Shown one piece after another: positions 26,423-35,385 of a stretch of 64,000 bases of DNA (the first letter of the stretch is position 1; the number at the start of each line of letters is the position of its first letter). This stretch comes from Mediterraneibacter gnavus ATCC 29149. GTDB lineage: Bacteria > Bacillota > Clostridia > Lachnospirales > Lachnospiraceae. The stretch spans positions 3,224,688 through 3,288,687 of the forward strand of contig NZ_CP043051.1 of NCBI RefSeq assembly GCF_008121495.1. Direction: 5' to 3'. The position numbers and the translations under genes were made by a program. Below the pieces are notes generated by a model. It ran no database searches. It was given only the letters and a program-made list of their open reading frames with translations, and was not told the origin of the DNA.

Positions 26423-27553
26423 TTATAAAATTACAAATAATTTTTCCAGTCCAAATTTGCCTTCATCCTGCAGCATCTGCTCCATTTTGCACTTGTTGAA
26501 ATCCGAATGCTCCACTTCTCTTGCATACCGGCGTGCCGCCTCTGCAACATCCGAAAACTCCAGCGTTCCATTTTTCAAAAATACACCTTTTGCCAGCGCC
26601 CGGATCAAAATACAACCTGCCACTGCAAATTTTAGTTTCCCATATGCCTGTTCATCGTAGACTGCCCCACAAAAGTAAGTAAATACAAAATAAACCATCA
26701 GCTGTTCCATGATCTTCTCCGTAAACACGGATTCGAACTCTTTTCTTTGCTCTGCTGACAGCTCTGATTCCAACAACATATTTTTTGCTTCTTTGACATA
26801 TCCCTTCCAGTCGTCTCTGAGCACTTCCAGATGATTCAGGATCACAAACAGATTGCCGCAAACCTCCTGCTGCGTTTTTTCCTCTGTATCCAGATTGTCC
26901 AGTTTTTCCTGAAACCAGGTCCAGACGCGTTCCTTCTCGTAACGCTTTAGAAGCCCATCAATCTCAAACAGGGCATTTTTGTCGATCCTCTCCTGCAGAT
27001 CATGCGCCAGTGCCAGCACGATTGCCATTCTCAGCCGGACTGGATACTCCCGATTCTGAAGAATCTGAAAGATCAGAGTTCTCGCGTCTTCCAGTTTGGT
27101 AAACAAGAAGAAATCAAACTCCTCATAAGTTTCTTCCCGATCCGGATTTTCCGCCTCCAGAAAATGGACCGGCTCTTCGCAGCCCAAGATCAGGTTTGCT
27201 GCTTCCGGACAGGATAAAGACAGGGAAATCTCCCGCAGTCCTTCAAATTCTTCCACATGCCTCGGATACAGCCTGCAGGTCTTGCAGAACATCCCGGATC
27301 CGTTGCCTTCTATGTACAGATCACACAGATTTTCTTCATTGAGAAAGGCACAGCGCTTCTCATATTGGCGAAACGCGCCTTCCTCCCAGTCAATTTCATT
27401 GTGCAGGCGGCTGCCAAGCCGCCCTTTTGTCTGTCTGTATTTTTTCAGCGAAGCGGGATCGATCATAATCTGCCACCCTGCGCAGCAAGTATCCGGACAG
27501 TCCCCGCCGATACATGCAAACTTCTTATAGTAGTGCGGAATGATATACTGCAT
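26423..27553 (-). CDS. FliB-like protein (flagellin lysine-N-methylase family)
   Basis: The 376-residue protein starts with the conserved Cys segment FACIGGDCPDTCCAGWQIMIDPASLKKY, followed by further Cys near residues 74-95 (CDLYIEGNGSGMFCKTCRLYPRH). That pattern is diagnostic of the FliB family and suggests a bound metal or Fe-S cluster. In Salmonella FliB methylates lysines of flagellin. No flagellar gene is in the window, and many non-motile Lachnospiraceae carry this family, so the real substrate may differ. It sits alone between the MATE gene and the PLP enzyme, all on the minus strand. Confidence 0.8.
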   Translation of the reverse strand: MQYIIPHYYKKFACIGGDCPDTCCAGWQIMIDPASLKKYRQTKGRLGSRLHNEIDWEEGAFRQYEKRCAFLNEENLCDLYIEGNGSGMFCKTCRLYPRHVEEFEGLREISLSLSCPEAANLILGCEEPVHFLEAENPDREETYEEFDFFLFTKLEDARTLIFQILQNREYPVRLRMAIVLALAHDLQERIDKNALFEIDGLLKRYEKERVWTWFQEKLDNLDTEEKTQQEVCGNLFVILNHLEVLRDDWKGYVKEAKNMLLESELSAEQRKEFESVFTEKIMEQLMVYFVFTYFCGAVYDEQAYGKLKFAVAGCILIRALAKGVFLKNGTLEFSDVAEAARRYAREVEHSDFNKCKMEQMLQDEGKFGLEKLFVIL

Positions 27554-27582
27554 GTTGTACTCCTTTTTTATGTCACTATTTT

Positions 27583-28806
27583 TCAGTCGAGAAACACATA
27601 CTGTTTCAATCGTTCAAACGCTTCTTTCACACGACTGTGCGGCAGCGCCAGATTCATCCGGATATGGCACGCTCCGTGGAACGGACGACCATCCTGCCAG
27701 ATCACGCCCACTTCCATGCCTGCCCTCTGCAGCTCCTCAATGGTCTGGTGATGCGCCTCGCACCAGTCTGTGCAGTCTAAAAAGAGCATGTACGTCCCCT
27801 GCGGTCTGGACACGGAAACACCCGGAAATTCTCGCCTGATAAACTCCATGGCATAGGAAATGTTCGTATCCAGCACGGTGCGAAGCTCGTCCACCCACTC
27901 CATTCCTTCTTTCGAATATGCCGCGATCAGCGCATGCATGGACAACACATTCATAGAATTGTAATGGGTCATTTTCCCTTCCATACATACCCGGTCTCTC
28001 AAATACGAATTATAAATGATATGATACGAACCGATCAATCCTGCCAGATTAAATGTCTTGGACGGAGCGTAAAGCGCAATGGTTCTGTTTTTTGCATCCT
28101 CGGACACAGACTGTGTCGGGATATGCTGATATCCCGGAAGTGTCAGATCTGACCAGATCTCATCTGAGATCACATACACATCATGCTTCTGATAGATTTC
28201 CATTGCCTTTTCAATCTCCCAGCGCTCCCAGACACGTCCGGTCGGATTGTGCGGCGAACAAAAAACTGCCGCATGGATCTTGTTTTGCACAATTTTTTCT
28301 TCCATATCTTCGTAATCAATCCGCCAGATTCCTTCTTCATCCAACACCAGTGGATTCAGAACGATATTCCATCCATTGTCCTCAATACAATGTGTAAATC
28401 CGATATACGTCGGAGACTGCAGCAAAACAGAATCCCCATTGGAACACAGTACTTTCAAAGCCGAAACCACACCGCCGAGCACACCGTTCTCATAGCCGAT
28501 GCACTCTTTTGTCAGATCGTTCACGCCATTACGTGTCTTCTGCCAGTTGATGATCCCGTCATAATATGCCGCCGACGGATCAAAATAACCGTATGCCGGA
28601 TGCTTTGTCCTCTGGATGATCGCCTCCGGAATTGCCGGAAGCGCCGGAAAATTCATATCCGCTACCCACATCGGGATCAGATCAAACCCTTCCCGAATTT
28701 TCGCACCTGCGAAAAAATCATTGCCTGTATTGTTTCCGGCAGGCGCATCTACTGCGATGGCATCCTTTCCCCGCCGGTCCATAATCGTTGTAAAATCATA
28801 CTGCAT
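27583..28806 (-). CDS. MalY/PatB-family PLP enzyme (cystathionine beta-lyase or aminotransferase)
   Basis: The 407-residue fold-type I PLP enzyme begins YDFTTIMDRRG, the MalY/PatB start. Cofactor motifs include YENGVLGGV, FCSPHNPTGRVW, SDEIWSDL and the Schiff-base Lys in YAPSKTFNLAGL (near residue 240). Such enzymes cleave cystathionine/cysteine C-S bonds or transaminate amino acids. The ATG at 28806 has AGAGGT upstream; the frame is open 87 bp further, but that extension is not conserved-looking and contains the terminator-like hairpin region. A short leader with a terminator-like stem precedes it. Confidence 0.88.
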   Translation of the reverse strand: MQYDFTTIMDRRGKDAIAVDAPAGNNTGNDFFAGAKIREGFDLIPMWVADMNFPALPAIPEAIIQRTKHPAYGYFDPSAAYYDGIINWQKTRNGVNDLTKECIGYENGVLGGVVSALKVLCSNGDSVLLQSPTYIGFTHCIEDNGWNIVLNPLVLDEEGIWRIDYEDMEEKIVQNKIHAAVFCSPHNPTGRVWERWEIEKAMEIYQKHDVYVISDEIWSDLTLPGYQHIPTQSVSEDAKNRTIALYAPSKTFNLAGLIGSYHIIYNSYLRDRVCMEGKMTHYNSMNVLSMHALIAAYSKEGMEWVDELRTVLDTNISYAMEFIRREFPGVSVSRPQGTYMLFLDCTDWCEAHHQTIEELQRAGMEVGVIWQDGRPFHGACHIRMNLALPHSRVKEAFERLKQYVFLD

Positions 28807-28843
28807 GATATCAAACCTCTTTTCCTGAAATCCGGCTCCCCAC

Positions 28844-28881
28844 AAAAAGGGAAGGATGTTCCAAACTGGAGGCATCCTTCC
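28844..28881 (-). terminator. terminator-like hairpin in the leader of the PLP-enzyme gene
   Basis: On the minus strand, GGAAGGATG pairs perfectly with CATCCTTCC (28850-28858 with 28873-28881) and T5 follows. It is 84 bp after the endonuclease Q stop and ~38 bp before the next ATG. It can end the upstream transcript or act as an attenuator. No known riboswitch fold was recognised around it. Confidence 0.6.
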
Positions 28882-28964
28882 ATCCGGGTGCAACGAATCT
28901 TATTGTTTCTTCTATTCTAGCAAGTCAACGTGAGAAAATCAACACCCCTCTTTCGGTCCGGCAA

Positions 28965-30224
28965 TCACCGCTGTCTATCGACCTCTTCCAGTTCATACGG
29001 CTGAAACAGTTTGATCGTTCCGTATTCTCCGTCAAATCCCGGAATCCGCTCTACCTCGCCGTTTCGCAGACGCTCAATTCCCTCTGCGATCAGAAATCCG
29101 GACTTTTGCCGGATTTCCTCCAATGGCACAGTTCTCAGAATCTCAAATTCCGGTCCGATCATCCGCAGCATCTGCTCGTATCCTTTTTGTACCTTCTTAC
29201 TTCGGGAAGAAACACCCACGCATGCCGAGATGACTTCCGGAAGTGGAACCAGACTTTCAAATCCATTGGCGCCTTCTTTTACAAAACCTTCCGCCCTGTC
29301 CGCCAGCTGTTCAATCCGATGAGAGACACCAATAGTGATTTTTCTTCCACACACCGGACATTTCCCCTGATATGTTTCTGTCTCCATCGGTGTCAGACAA
29401 AGATTGCACTTCCGATGCCCATCCATATGGTATTTTCCTTCCTCCGGGAAAAATTCAATGGTGCCTGCCAGACCGCTGCCATTTTGAATGGCACCTCTCA
29501 GACCTTCATAGGACCAGTCAATATCCAGAAGAGTGGCCTCTCTTCCCAGTTTTGCCGGAGAATGCGCATCGGAATTGGAAATCAACTGAAACCGGTCCAG
29601 CATGGACACCCGCCAGTTCATCGGCGGATCCGAGGATAATCCCGTCTCCACTGCATGAATGTGAGAACTCAGATCCCCGAAGCACTCATCTACCGTATCA
29701 AATCCGGAAAATGCTCCGAACATGGAAAAATGCGGTGTCCAGATGTGTGCCGGAACGTACATGCCATCTGGTGTTGTCTCCAGCATGATTTCCAGTAAAT
29801 CCCGGCAATCCAACCCAAGAATCGGCCGCCCGTCCGAATGCAGATTTCCGATCACTTCCAGTTTCTCCGAAAGATTCTCTGCCTCTTTTAGCCCGGGAAG
29901 GATCAAAAGACTGTGAACCTTCCGAACCTTATCGTATTTCTTATAGATAGAACTGATCTCTCCGGTGATCACGAATCGGGGAATCATGTGATCCGGCGTA
30001 TTCCCATCCTGAATCCTGTATTCTTTTTTCAGCACATAAAATCCGTCTTCTGCGGGCTTTAATTTTTCTTTTAACTCTTCTCTCCATGCCGGATGCGTAA
30101 AATCCCCGCTCCCGATCAGATGGATGCCTTTTCTGCGCGCCCACAGATCCAGATACTCCGGCGTACACTCTTTGCTGGTGGCTCTGGAATATCTGGAATG
30201 GGTGTGTAAGTCTGCAATATACAT
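28965..30224 (-). CDS. endonuclease Q family protein (PHP-type)
   Basis: The 419-residue protein starts with a PHP phosphoesterase domain: ADLHTHSRYSRATSKECTP (metal-binding HTHS), GSGDFTHPAW, ISNSDAHSP and a HIWTPHFSMFG segment. The middle has a four-Cys zinc ribbon (CNLCLTPMETETYQGKCPVCG, about residues 272-292), then a helical C-terminal region. This order matches EndoQ, which in Thermococcales and some Bacilli nicks DNA 5' of deaminated bases and other lesions. The gene is monocistronic and faces the divergent J-domain gene. Activity is inferred from family; the Zn ribbon and metal ligands are intact. Confidence 0.85.
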   Translation of the reverse strand: MYIADLHTHSRYSRATSKECTPEYLDLWARRKGIHLIGSGDFTHPAWREELKEKLKPAEDGFYVLKKEYRIQDGNTPDHMIPRFVITGEISSIYKKYDKVRKVHSLLILPGLKEAENLSEKLEVIGNLHSDGRPILGLDCRDLLEIMLETTPDGMYVPAHIWTPHFSMFGAFSGFDTVDECFGDLSSHIHAVETGLSSDPPMNWRVSMLDRFQLISNSDAHSPAKLGREATLLDIDWSYEGLRGAIQNGSGLAGTIEFFPEEGKYHMDGHRKCNLCLTPMETETYQGKCPVCGRKITIGVSHRIEQLADRAEGFVKEGANGFESLVPLPEVISACVGVSSRSKKVQKGYEQMLRMIGPEFEILRTVPLEEIRQKSGFLIAEGIERLRNGEVERIPGFDGEYGTIKLFQPYELEEVDRQR

Positions 30225-30316
30225 GTCTGATAACCTCTTTTCTATGTCTGTTATTCCTGACTTTTTTCTCTATAAAAAAATATAACACAATCGGGCAATT
30301 CCGTCAGCAAAATTGC

Positions 30317-30345
30317 TTGCATTTTCCATATCCAGGTAATATAAT
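30317..30345 (+). promoter_or_regulatory. putative promoter of the J-domain gene
   Basis: TTGCAT (30317-30322) and a perfect TATAAT (30340-30345) are spaced by 17 bp. The start codon at 30490 is ~140 bp downstream, leaving a leader containing a short hairpin-rich segment. Confidence 0.55.
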
Positions 30346-30489
30346 AATTTGGTGCAGATATTCTTATCGGCAATCGTCAGATTTCCGTCCGGGCAGACTG
30401 ATTTTTTCTTGCCATCTGCTTTTTTTATGTATATTTTTACTCTCTTTCATTCTCTGAAAGGGAGATTCTATAAATCGAAGGAGGTTCTT

Positions 30490-31185
30490 ATGAATTCCCG
30501 TACTTACTATGATATTCTCGGTGTTTCCCGGGAAGCTACATTACAGGAAATCACAAGTGCAAAAAATGCGCTTGCTAAAGTATATCACCCGGATGCCAAT
30601 ATGAATCAGGGCATCGACACCACTGCGTGTATGCAGGAAATACTGGAGGCGTACCGGGTACTTTCCAATCCCGAATCCCGGCACGAATATGACAAAGAAT
30701 TAGGCGGCGGACAAATCCGTGTCTTCCGCACCTTTACCGTTGGTCCCGAGGATGATGAACAGGCTGCTCCGTTTGTCGTGTATTGGAACGCTGCCTGTCG
30801 TCTACAGGAAACCGTAGATCTTGCGATGGAATTTTTGGAGAACAACTCCCAGAAGAAAAAACGTACGTTTCTGTTCTTCCGCCGGAAAGATGCTGCTTCT
30901 GAGGCGGAAAAACAAAAACATCTGAACAAACTGTCTGTGCGCGCCATGCAGTATATCACTGTCTTGAAAGAAGCCGGCATCCCATCCCAGTACTGGACCG
31001 AGGACGCAATGAACTGGGTACTGATCCGTTGGAGCCACCGTCAGAATATGGACTATCGCGTACTCTTCAATCGTTACGAAAAACATCTGAATCAGGATCT
31101 CTCCAATTCCGAACGTCATAAACTTCATGTCCACGGAAAACAATTCCACAACAATCTAAAAAAACTGCTCAGCTGCGCTCTATAG
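30490..31185 (+). CDS. J-domain protein with unknown C-terminal region
   Basis: The 231-residue protein has an N-terminal J domain (about residues 4-68) with the essential HPD tripeptide in KVYHPDANMN and the usual YYDILGVSREAT start. It stimulates a DnaK-type ATPase. There is no Gly/Phe linker, no zinc finger and no DnaJ C-terminal peptide-binding fold. Instead an acidic segment and a ~140-residue helical, basic region follow, which I do not recognise. The ATG at 30490 has AAGGAGG 8 nt upstream. The 3' end overlaps the convergent phosphatase gene by 6 bp. It is probably a specialised co-chaperone with a dedicated client. Confidence 0.85.
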   Translation: MNSRTYYDILGVSREATLQEITSAKNALAKVYHPDANMNQGIDTTACMQEILEAYRVLSNPESRHEYDKELGGGQIRVFRTFTVGPEDDEQAAPFVVYWNAACRLQETVDLAMEFLENNSQKKKRTFLFFRRKDAASEAEKQKHLNKLSVRAMQYITVLKEAGIPSQYWTEDAMNWVLIRWSHRQNMDYRVLFNRYEKHLNQDLSNSERHKLHVHGKQFHNNLKKLLSCAL

Positions 31186-31647
31186 GCGCAGCAGGCAGTC
31201 CTGCAGTAAGGCTTCACAGCCTTCTTTCACATCTTCGTATGTCCTGTCAAAATTCCCGGTATACCACGGATCCGCGATATCCTGCCCTGTCCGCTCTGTA
31301 AAATCAAGCAGTTTCGACACCTTCCCGTCCGTGTCACTCCCCAGAATCCGCATCATATTCCGGATATTCATGGAATCCATTCCGATCAAATAATCAAATT
31401 CGTCATATTCCCACTTTTGCAGCTGGCGTGCGCGGTGATCACCGCATGGAATGCCGACTTCTTTTAATTTCCGCCGAGTGCCGTGATGAATCGGATTACC
31501 GATCTCCTCGCGGCTGGTAGCTGCGGAATCAATGTAGAACTGATCGGTGAGGTCGTATCTGTTGATCAGGTTCTGGAAAACGTATTGCGCCATGGTGCTG
31601 CGGCAGATGTTGCCGTGGCAGATAAATAGTACCTTTATTTTCTCCAT
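31180..31647 (-). CDS. low-molecular-weight protein-tyrosine phosphatase
   Basis: The 155-residue enzyme has the P-loop VLFICHGNICRSTMAQ (residues 5-20: catalytic Cys10 and Arg16 in C-H-G-N-I-C-R-S) and the general-acid loop DPWYTGNFDRTY (Asp near 127). The length matches the LMW-PTP family. It dephosphorylates tyrosine on proteins such as bacterial tyrosine kinases, or possibly arginine-phosphate. GAGGAG lies before the ATG. The gene is the last core gene before the integrase-bearing island. No cognate kinase is nearby. Confidence 0.93.
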   Translation of the reverse strand: MEKIKVLFICHGNICRSTMAQYVFQNLINRYDLTDQFYIDSAATSREEIGNPIHHGTRRKLKEVGIPCGDHRARQLQKWEYDEFDYLIGMDSMNIRNMMRILGSDTDGKVSKLLDFTERTGQDIADPWYTGNFDRTYEDVKEGCEALLQDCLLRL

Positions 31648-31807
31648 TTTATCTCCTCATATCCTCTCAAAGCCTTATAAATACTGGCTTTTCAGCCTTT
31701 GTGCATTTTTTACTTGAAAGGTTCTTTTTCTTATAAATTCTTGTATTTTCTCATGTTTTTTCGGGCATTTGTGGTACAAATGGGTTATTTTTAAAGTCCC
31801 AAATTCC
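31648..31807. other. chromosome-island boundary, probable attachment-site region
   Basis: This is a 160-bp AT-rich gap between the phosphatase start and the integrase stop. Tn916-type integrases lie at one end of their element with the attachment site just past the gene, so the left junction should be here. The segment contains TTATAAAT twice, at about 31674 and 31733, but no longer repeat was matched to a second copy further right, so exact ends are unresolved. Confidence 0.35.
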
Positions 31808-33070
31808 TTATGAGATAAGGCTTACATGAGTTGTTTGTGCATGTTTTTGGGTTATAAACTTTTTCTTTTCCAGTTCATCCCTTGCTTCTTTTAATCTGGC
31901 AAGTTCTTTCTTTGCATCATCATAGCCGGTATGCGTATAAATATTGAGTGTTACAGATACATCTGAATGCCCCATCAGATATTGCAGTGTCTTTGGGTTC
32001 ATCCCTGAATTGGCCATATTTGTACAATAAGTATGCCTGCATATATGTGGAGTAACTGGCGGCAATTGCAACAAATTCTCACGATTATATTTTTCTCTTG
32101 CATGCTGCATGTACTTTTCCCAATGAAGTGCAACCATTGGCCTTCCATTCTTGTCCAGAAACAGAAATCCTCCATATCCATCCACCATCGGCTCACGTTT
32201 TGGTTTCCTTCTATTCTTCAAGATTCGAAGAAATGCTTCTTTTACATCCGCTTCCATTGGAAGTAACCGCGTACCACTTGTTGTCTTTGTAGATACGATG
32301 ATATACTTCATTTCTCGAGTTCTTTGCAACTGATGATTCACATTGATAATATCTTCTTTAAAGTCCAAGTCTTTTACAGTAAGTCCACAAAATTCAGATA
32401 TTCTAAGACCTGTCTTGAATAAGATATAAAATGCATCATAATACTGATTATAATGCGGATCATTCTTTACAAAATCAAGAAATTTAGTTTCATCTTCCGG
32501 AGAAACAGCTTGTCTTTTCTGACTGTCATTAACAAGTACTGTACCTAATTCAAATCCAAATGGATTTTTTAGAATCAAGTCATCATCCACAGCCATTTGA
32601 AAAGCAGGTCTTAAAACACCTCTGATGGAATGAATGGAACTATATCCTCTACCATCTCTTTGTAGTTTTATCAGAAAAATCTTTGCGTCAGAAAGTTTCA
32701 CATCATCCACTTTCTTATAAGCGAATTCTTCCTTTTTCAATACATTCACCACAAATTTGTAATTCGCTAAAGTATTATGCTTTACTCCTGTTTTCAGGGA
32801 AAGATATCGTTCCACAAGTTCAAGCACTGTAATGTTACTTCCTGTAATCCCTTGCATCTGTAAGGACTGAACTTTTCTTTCTTTTTCCCTGAGAGAAAGA
32901 TCTGCCCGTTTACCTTCCGGCATCTTATCTGCTTCTGTCAATCTCCAACTATATAATATTTTACGCTTACCAAGTGAATCTGTATATTTATAGCGGTAAC
33001 GTCCACTTGGTTCCTGCCATTCTCCTTGCTGGAGAACTCTGCCTTTATCATCACGTCTCTTTGAAATCAT
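31808..33070 (-). CDS. int: Tn916-type tyrosine recombinase (integrase)
   Basis: The 420-residue integrase has three parts: an N-terminal AP2-like arm-binding domain (KRRDDKGRVLQQGEWQEPSGRYRYKYTDS), a SAM-like core-binding domain (about 75-175) and the catalytic domain. The recombinase residues are Arg in KTGLRISEFCGL (near 226), His-x-x-Arg in HICRHTYCT (near 345) and His/Tyr in LMGHSDVSVTLNIYTHT (near 370-385). It excises and integrates the element ahead of it. The excisionase gene is 86 bp upstream on the same strand, as in Tn916-like and related mobilisable elements. The gene appears intact. Confidence 0.93.
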   Translation of the reverse strand: MISKRRDDKGRVLQQGEWQEPSGRYRYKYTDSLGKRKILYSWRLTEADKMPEGKRADLSLREKERKVQSLQMQGITGSNITVLELVERYLSLKTGVKHNTLANYKFVVNVLKKEEFAYKKVDDVKLSDAKIFLIKLQRDGRGYSSIHSIRGVLRPAFQMAVDDDLILKNPFGFELGTVLVNDSQKRQAVSPEDETKFLDFVKNDPHYNQYYDAFYILFKTGLRISEFCGLTVKDLDFKEDIINVNHQLQRTREMKYIIVSTKTTSGTRLLPMEADVKEAFLRILKNRRKPKREPMVDGYGGFLFLDKNGRPMVALHWEKYMQHAREKYNRENLLQLPPVTPHICRHTYCTNMANSGMNPKTLQYLMGHSDVSVTLNIYTHTGYDDAKKELARLKEARDELEKKKFITQKHAQTTHVSLIS

Positions 33071-33156
33071 ATCCTACCTCCAAGGGGACGCAACATGATA
33101 TTGTTAGTATATCATGTAACCCCTAATTCGAACACCTCCTTCTTTTAAATTTCATT

Positions 33157-33360
33157 TTATATCGCACTGAGTGTATCAATAAATTTTTCAAATCTTGTTC
33201 GTTTTATCTGTACACGATTCCCATTCCAAAGCAAATACTCTGCATTTGGATTGTCACTGACTAACTTACGAAGCTTTCCTTCTCCAATACGAAAATAGGA
33301 TGCTGCCTCTTCAATGGATAATGTATACTTCTTCCAATAAGGTATATCATAACTTGTCAT
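33157..33360 (-). CDS. xis: Tn916-type excisionase (Xis)
   Basis: The 67-residue basic protein has a winged-helix excisionase fold: [51 protein letters not shown]. It sits directly upstream of the integrase, in the usual order. The ATG at 33360 is preceded by AAGGAGG (7-nt spacing), whereas the open frame extends 99 bp further without a binding site. It directs the integrase toward excision. Confidence 0.9.
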   Translation of the reverse strand: MTSYDIPYWKKYTLSIEEAASYFRIGEGKLRKLVSDNPNAEYLLWNGNRVQIKRTRFEKFIDTLSAI

Positions 33361-33462
33361 TTGTATGCCTCCTTCTATTATCTTTGTTTTTGACATTGGC
33401 GGCTGGCAAAGGTATCTATAAAGACTGCCAATGCCAAAGTAGTTTTTTGCCAATGTCATTCT

Positions 33463-35370
33463 TTATTCTGTGATTAACGCAACTGTTTTTCTTCTCTGAC
33501 ACCAGTCGTAGCTCAATCTACTTTCCAATTGCTTTCTTGCATCTCTTCCTGTTCTGGAAGAAATCCCATAGGCTAGTAGCTCTGCCTCTAATTCTTCTAA
33601 ACACATTACTTTCCGTTTGGTTAATAACTCCAGGATCAATTTCTGTGCCTTTTCCAGTTTCGTTTCCTTTTTCGTTCCTGCTTTCCCCATCAGCAGATCT
33701 TCAATGGATATATCGTATTCTCCTAACCATTTTAAGCCTTCTTCTCCCAAAGAAAACGCTACCGGATTTTCCTTCTTAGCAAGAGAATCCTTTTGCTGAT
33801 ATACCACTCGGACATCCTGTTCCTTCTCTTTTTCCACCTTTTCTACAAATAAGATACTTCGTACTGCCGCTGCGATATCAATGGATCCCAGGGAACGGTA
33901 ATCGCTCTGACTTCCCGATGACTTATTCAAATGTCCAATGAGAACAATGGCACATCCAGTTCTCTCTGCAATCGTACTGAGATGCCGGAATAATGGCCGT
34001 ATCTCATTGGCCCGGTTCATATCCACATTGGCTCCCAGATAGGCCTGTATGGGATCCATGATCATGAGGCGTACATTGTTCTGGCGGATGGCTTTTTCAA
34101 TCCGATCGTCCGTCATAGAAAGCTGTTTTTCATCTTCATTGATGAATCGCACCCTTGTCATATCTGCACCACATTTTGCTAATCTAGGCTTAATGGTATC
34201 TGCTATTCCATCCTCTGCTGTTTGATACAACACATTAAAGGGTTCTATGGGAAGTGCATTGGGAAGTTCTTTTCCATTCGTACAGTATGCGGCGATTGCC
34301 ATTGCAAGCCATGTTTTTCCTTTTCCCGGATTCCCCTGGATCAAAGTAACCTTTCCAAAGGGAATGAACGGATACCATAGCCACTGGACCACCGTTTCCT
34401 CAACCTCTGACATCTTGGTGACTGGAATCAGATTTTCCCTGTTGTCTCGCAAGCAGATTTGTTTTGCCATTTCTTTTACATGAAGTCCTGCAACCAGACA
34501 TTCATTCCAATCTTTTTTGGCTGGCTCTAAACGAAATACACAAAATTCCTCTGGAATCATGGAAACAAACTGCCTGCATCTCTCATTTCCAGGCTCATCA
34601 TTATCCAGGCACAAATAGATAGACCTAATGTTTTTATGCTCCATATAGACCTGTTTCATCGCTTTTTCACTCAATCCTCCCAGAGAAATATAACTATGCT
34701 TTTCCCATTCTTCCGGAACTGCGGTGATATAAGACAAAAAATCAATGGGCGATTCAAACACAAACAGTTTTTCATCCGTTCCTATATGTCCAAATCCATA
34801 GGCTTTTTCCGAACCTTTTGCTTCCCCACGATATCGGTGCTCATCGGTTCCCCGCATAGCTGCATATCTGGGATTCTGTTCTTTGTCTCTTCCAACGAAT
34901 ACCACATTGTGATAGTTTTTACTTTCATAAATATCCCCCTTTGCAATCATCTGATCTACAAGCTGTTCCGATAGTTTTCTCTGTTCAATGAGATACTTTC
35001 TTGCAATCTCACAGCTTTCATTTCTTTCTGGCAGTTCCAATCCAGGCAAGGGGATGGGGCAGACCTTCTGTCTGCCTGCATCTTCCTTGGCCGTTCTTCT
35101 GTTGGTTTCTCCAACTCCCTCTTCTCCTAATAATTCTTTGACTGCCTCTGCAAAAGAAAGACCGTAGAATTCTTTCATAAAATCGATGGCATGACCGCCT
35201 TTATTCTGACTAAAACGATACCATTCGTTCTTGTTGATCATCACACTGTCATGTCGTAACCACCGGTATTCTTTTCCACATCGCTTAAACTGTTCTCCTC
35301 TCCCAGAAAGAAAAACATATAAATCGGTATCATCTGCTCTTTGAATCTGTTCTCTTGTATATTCTTCCAT
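33463..35370 (-). CDS. mobile-element primase-helicase (toprim plus RepA-like ATPase)
   Basis: The 635-residue protein has a degenerate primase N-terminal domain (residues ~5-85, without the zinc cysteines of CHC2) and a toprim region (LFVFESPIDFLSYI near 205, YLCLDNDEPGNERC near 245). A RepA/RecA-like hexameric helicase domain follows, with Walker A LIQGNPGKGKTWLAM (near 340) and Walker B RLMIMDPIQAYL (near 428). The C-terminal ~80 residues look like a winged helix. Proteins of this kind replicate mobilisable elements. It starts 15 nt after the end of the truncated relaxase gene and lies 102 bp ahead of xis. Confidence 0.85.
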   Translation of the reverse strand: MEEYTREQIQRADDTDLYVFLSGRGEQFKRCGKEYRWLRHDSVMINKNEWYRFSQNKGGHAIDFMKEFYGLSFAEAVKELLGEEGVGETNRRTAKEDAGRQKVCPIPLPGLELPERNESCEIARKYLIEQRKLSEQLVDQMIAKGDIYESKNYHNVVFVGRDKEQNPRYAAMRGTDEHRYRGEAKGSEKAYGFGHIGTDEKLFVFESPIDFLSYITAVPEEWEKHSYISLGGLSEKAMKQVYMEHKNIRSIYLCLDNDEPGNERCRQFVSMIPEEFCVFRLEPAKKDWNECLVAGLHVKEMAKQICLRDNRENLIPVTKMSEVEETVVQWLWYPFIPFGKVTLIQGNPGKGKTWLAMAIAAYCTNGKELPNALPIEPFNVLYQTAEDGIADTIKPRLAKCGADMTRVRFINEDEKQLSMTDDRIEKAIRQNNVRLMIMDPIQAYLGANVDMNRANEIRPLFRHLSTIAERTGCAIVLIGHLNKSSGSQSDYRSLGSIDIAAAVRSILFVEKVEKEKEQDVRVVYQQKDSLAKKENPVAFSLGEEGLKWLGEYDISIEDLLMGKAGTKKETKLEKAQKLILELLTKRKVMCLEELEAELLAYGISSRTGRDARKQLESRLSYDWCQRRKTVALITE

Positions 35371-35385
35371 TTTCTAAAATTCCTC

